Part shown: positions 14,459-16,372 of the stretch, one piece after another | How the letters are laid out: each line of letters starts with the position of its first letter | Numbering within the stretch: position 1 is the first letter of the stretch | Assembly (NCBI GenBank): GCA_900553765.1 | Contig: USET01000011.1 | Coordinates: 1-16,372 of the forward strand | Length of the DNA stretch: 16,372 nt | Source: an uncultured Mycoplasmatota bacterium | GTDB lineage: Bacteria > Bacillota_I > Bacilli_A > RF39 > UBA660 | Direction of reading: 5' to 3' | The notes under the pieces: model-generated | Seen by the model: the letters and a program-made list of their open reading frames with translations, nothing else | Databases searched by the model: none | Told to the model about the DNA's origin: nothing | Program-made: the position numbers and the translations under genes

Positions 14459-16372
14459 CTTCTTCACCTACTTCATCCGACGTGAGAAAATCAATCCACT
14501 TACATAAAGTTGCTAATCCATCATCGACAAAATATCCCATATCGTTTTTATAATTTGCCGTCATCTCACGAGTTACATTTGATAAATGCAATAATCCCTG
14601 ATCTGAAATACCTCTGCCGATCCATACCCCTTGATTTACATTAAAGATACTTGTAAACCATGGTTCAAATACATATTTTTTTATTTTTGTTGCGGCGTCG
14701 GCAATAATCACAGATACATTTTCGTATTCTCTTAACTTTTGTGCAAAAGTAGAAAGACGACTGGTATCATTTATCTTTGACACCCACTTATCAAAATCGT
14801 ATATGAAGATCACCAACTGTGGTTTAGTTTCTAATTTGCTAGATTGTTCCAAAGAGGCAATGAGTTCCTCTAACATCTCATTGAAACTCTGATGATAATA
14901 TTGATAAAAACACTTGCTATAGTTCATTAAGCTAGCAGTAGGATCCCAAAGCATAGTATGAACACCTTTCATTTGCTCTAAAATCATAGACAAGCTACAG
15001 ATAAAATGCATTGTGTTTTCTAACTTCAACGACGTTACAATGTTTCCTAAATTACTTAAATAATCGACATAACAAACTTGCAAATCACTTTTCATAATAC
15101 CAATCGGAACACGGTGAATATTCGTAATATATTCTTGAATATCCGTTAGAGTAATCACATCTGGAAGCGTTGGAATTCGTTTCGCTACTACTTCGTTTTT
15201 TGTCTTCTGTTCTTCTAAAAATTCCATAAGTTTTACATGACGATTCTCTTCTGCATTAAAGACATTCGCTACTTGAAATTCGTGAATGCCATCTATATTT
15301 AATAACCCTCTTCCAATGACATCCCGTGGTGTCACTCGTGTTCTTTGGCTGAAAATTGAAGTATACTCATCACTATCTTTTACATGGAAAGCGTAAAGAT
15401 TCTTACAATTTTGCGCAATTTTACTTGGAAGAGAGTTAACTGAATTCACTGTGAAAATAAATACAATTCCATACCGTTCTGAATCACGCACTAATTCTGG
15501 TAATAATTCATAAATATCAGGATGATTCTCATAGATAGAGTCAAAATTATTGATAATGATTGCCTGTATTGGTACATCTTCTTTTTTAGCATCTAAATAA
15601 TTACGATAATCTCCACCATAGTCACGTAAAATACGCTTTCGATCTTGAATTTCTTCACGAAGCATTTTCAGTAAGTTATAGTATTTTTCATCTTCTGATG
15701 CGAATACAATTCCTCCTACATGAGGAGATGAAAGGTAATTTCTCATCGATTCAGATCCATAGTCAATCATATAAAATTGAACTTTTGATGAAGAATAATG
15801 CTTCATTGTAGAATATAACAGTGTATTTAAGAATAACTCTCTTTCCATTCCATCTGTACCATAGATAATAGTATTTCCATCTTTTAAATAATCATATATA
15901 ACAACACCTTGTTTTTGTTGCTCTGGAGCATCATATTCTCCAATAACTGCACGTGGTACATCGAGAGAAAACTCTACATGGTATTTCCTACTCAAATCCT
16001 CCTCTAAGATAAAATCAGAAATATTTTCCAGCCATAGTTTTCTAGCGTGTTTATTTACTTGATTAGCTACTGATATCACCACATTTAAAATTGCAGTCAA
16101 TTGATCTCCCATCGCTTGTTTTACGACTCCACTAGAAATTTGAGCAGTCTTAATATCATTCCCGCTTTCATCTATAAAATCAACACTATGATCAATATGT
16201 TTGATAATACGCTCGGAAGGATAATATTTATCTCCACACCAAGCAGATTGTCCTAATGCAAAAAACTCATTATATCCAACCTCTAAATAAAATCTTCCCG
16301 TCTGTCTCAAGTAAGCAGCATCTGGAACTTTCAAAACCTCTTTACTATCAGATTCATCTTGAACTTTTAAGC
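14448..16372 (-). CDS. essC: Type VII secretion ATPase EssC/YukB (FtsK/SpoIIIE family), C-terminal part
   Basis: The frame is open to the right edge (641 residues visible); a TTG at 16334 is not a start because coding sequence with EssC character (LKVQDESDSKEV) continues upstream of it. Residue numbers count from that TTG. The linker PDAAYLRQTGRFYLEVGYNE (4-23) and FFALGQSAWCGDKYYP is typical of the stretch after the first ATPase domain of EssC. Domain D2 (about 125-360) has GNTIIYGTDGMERELFLNTL at the P-loop position but no GxxxxGKT, and AIIINNFD for Walker B. Domain D3 (about 405-620) has CYVDYLSNLGNIVTSL at the P-loop position, also without Lys-Thr, and VIFIYDFDKW. EssC is the membrane motor that drives Esx export; D1, the forkhead domains and the membrane segments lie outside the window. 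It is followed by yukD with an 11-base overlap. Confidence 0.93.
   Translation of the reverse strand, partial: LKVQDESDSKEVLKVPDAAYLRQTGRFYLEVGYNEFFALGQSAWCGDKYYPSERIIKHIDHSVDFIDESGNDIKTAQISSGVVKQAMGDQLTAILNVVISVANQVNKHARKLWLENISDFILEEDLSRKYHVEFSLDVPRAVIGEYDAPEQQKQGVVIYDYLKDGNTIIYGTDGMERELFLNTLLYSTMKHYSSSKVQFYMIDYGSESMRNYLSSPHVGGIVFASEDEKYYNLLKMLREEIQDRKRILRDYGGDYRNYLDAKKEDVPIQAIIINNFDSIYENHPDIYELLPELVRDSERYGIVFIFTVNSVNSLPSKIAQNCKNLYAFHVKDSDEYTSIFSQRTRVTPRDVIGRGLLNIDGIHEFQVANVFNAEENRHVKLMEFLEEQKTKNEVVAKRIPTLPDVITLTDIQEYITNIHRVPIGIMKSDLQVCYVDYLSNLGNIVTSLKLENTMHFICSLSMILEQMKGVHTMLWDPTASLMNYSKCFYQYYHQSFNEMLEELIASLEQSSKLETKPQLVIFIYDFDKWVSKINDTSRLSTFAQKLREYENVSVIIADAATKIKKYVFEPWFTSIFNVNQGVWIGRGISDQGLLHLSNVTREMTANYKNDMGYFVDDGLATLCKWIDFLTSDEVGEEDEK

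Noticed and set aside
16332..16334. TTG as a start codon for a 628-residue EssC-like protein
   Set aside because: The frame stays open to the window edge and the residues upstream also read as EssC, so the gene is truncated by the window, not started here.

Overview
The window is an AT-rich stretch from a low-GC Firmicutes bacterium. The evidence is sigma-A-type promoters (TTGACA/TATAAT), strong AGGAGG-type ribosome binding sites, a dus-lysS gene pair and a Firmicutes-type (T7SSb) type VII secretion locus. TGA is used as a stop (e.g. dusB and the RDD gene), so the code is standard and not Mycoplasma-like. A gut Bacilli/Erysipelotrichales-like lineage is my guess from overall style, not something the sequence proves. 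Every credible gene is on the minus strand, so transcription runs from the right edge to the left.

Right part (16372 to 11027): the end of a type VII secretion locus. It holds the C-terminal half of the EssC/YukB ATPase (cut by the window edge), the ubiquitin-like YukD/EsaB, a long 214-residue WXG100-like Esx protein behind its own candidate promoter, and then three small helical proteins of unknown identity (184, 97 and 82 residues). The last gene encodes a 418-residue protein with a complete C-terminal CHAP amidase/endopeptidase domain and no signal peptide. The tight packing, the small helical partners and the missing Sec signal suggest that the CHAP protein is cargo of the type VII system, with the small proteins as partners or chaperones. 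A strong terminator closes the block.

Middle part (10958 to 5706): envelope genes and an orphan. A 532-residue single-pass membrane protein of unknown family has its own terminator. A two-gene operon follows: a membrane-anchored protein with two tandem copies of one domain, overlapping by 4 bases (ATGA) a membrane-anchored phosphodiester glycosidase (NAGPA-like). Then comes a 313-residue soluble protein I do not recognise, with a consensus extended -10 promoter and a stem-loop at the predicted 5' end of its mRNA. Each unit ends in a clear hairpin terminator.

Left part (5687 to 1): housekeeping. An operon dusB - RDD membrane protein - lysS - histidine phosphatase - ackA runs from one near-consensus promoter to a terminator whose tail overlaps the -35 box of the next promoter. 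That promoter drives a DHH phosphoesterase of the NrnA type, which leaves the window at the left edge.

The most promising candidate for something undescribed is the cassette of three small helical proteins plus the signal-less CHAP protein downstream of esx (11061-13429). No gene-free stretch exceeds 300 bases, and I see no tRNA, rRNA, CRISPR array, transposon or prophage gene.
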